Shown piece by piece: positions 63,944-64,000 of a DNA stretch of 64,000 nucleotides. A model generated the notes under the pieces. The model worked only from the letters and a program-made list of their open reading frames with translations, was not told where the DNA came from and searched no databases. The position numbers and the translations under genes were made by a program. The first letter of the stretch is position 1, and each line of letters opens with the position of its first letter. Location: assembly GCF_026790065.1 (NCBI RefSeq), contig NZ_JALAMO010000007.1:184829-248828 (forward strand), written 5' to 3'. The DNA is from Bacillus sp. N13C7. GTDB taxonomy: Bacteria; Bacillota; Bacilli; Bacillales; Bacillaceae.

Positions 63944-64000
63944 GGGTAGGGATGAGACATTAGGCCTGCAAAATTTATACATCAATACAACGTAGATACC

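Overview
The window is chromosomal DNA of a Bacillus of the B. subtilis species complex. Nearly every gene is recognisable as a B. subtilis ortholog in the conserved order ywpF-ywpG-ssbB-glcR-ywpJ-ywqA...rbs...pgs...gerB...lytD...wall teichoic acid genes. The teichoic acid cluster at the right end is the poly(ribitol phosphate) type (tarABIJKL, as in strain W23 / subsp. spizizenii), not the tagAB-tagDEF glycerol type of strain 168. I saw no rRNA, tRNA, insertion sequence, prophage or CRISPR array.

Layout. 1-2054: 3' part of an LPXTG surface protein with SpaA-like repeats, followed by an intact class A sortase (168 has only a short remnant, ywpE, here). 2115-5490: ywpF, ywpG, ssbB, glcR, ywpJ. 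5491-9856: SNF2 helicase/SWIM protein pair ywqAB. 10060-14262: a small unnamed ORF, then the tyrosine-kinase operon tkmA-ptkA-ptpZ-ugd. 14434-15482: ywqG with an in-frame stop codon, and a small membrane protein. 15795-21600: type VII-associated LXG toxin locus ywqHIJK, followed by a decayed second toxin body that still carries an intact AHH-like nuclease tip, its putative immunity gene, and a further stand-alone immunity-like gene. 21676-27106: endonuclease V, the short-chain chromate transporter pair with its Lrp-type regulator, a gamma-glutamyltransferase, and ywrEF. 27165-29122: spore-coat genes cotG/cotH. 29138-33352: acetoin pathway alsR/alsS/alsD and ywrO. 33396-34379: ywsA, ywsB. 34454-40210: ribose operon rbsRKDACB. 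40211-45296: poly-gamma-glutamate operon pgsBCAE and hydrolase pgdS. 45332-49021: ywtE, LCP ligase tagT (ywtF), sugar transporter ywtG. 49059-52743: germination receptor gerBA-BB-BC. 53013-56736: manA-type isomerase and autolysin lytD. 56775-63670: tarLKJIBA. The last 330 bases are the divergent tarA/tarD control region.

Taken together the region is rich in cell-surface functions: sortase-anchored protein, tyrosine phosphorylation controlling UDP-glucose dehydrogenase, capsule-like poly-glutamate and its hydrolase, attachment of teichoic acid by LCP, ribitol teichoic acid synthesis, and autolysis. The accessory and most strain-variable parts are the sortase locus and the polymorphic toxin locus. 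Compared with my memory of the 168 map, ywqM-ywqN-ywqO (between nfi and ywrA) and cotB-ywrJ-ywrK (between cotH and alsR) are absent. Start sites were chosen by ribosome binding site and by length agreement with the known B. subtilis proteins; statements comparing with 168 are from memory, not from an alignment.
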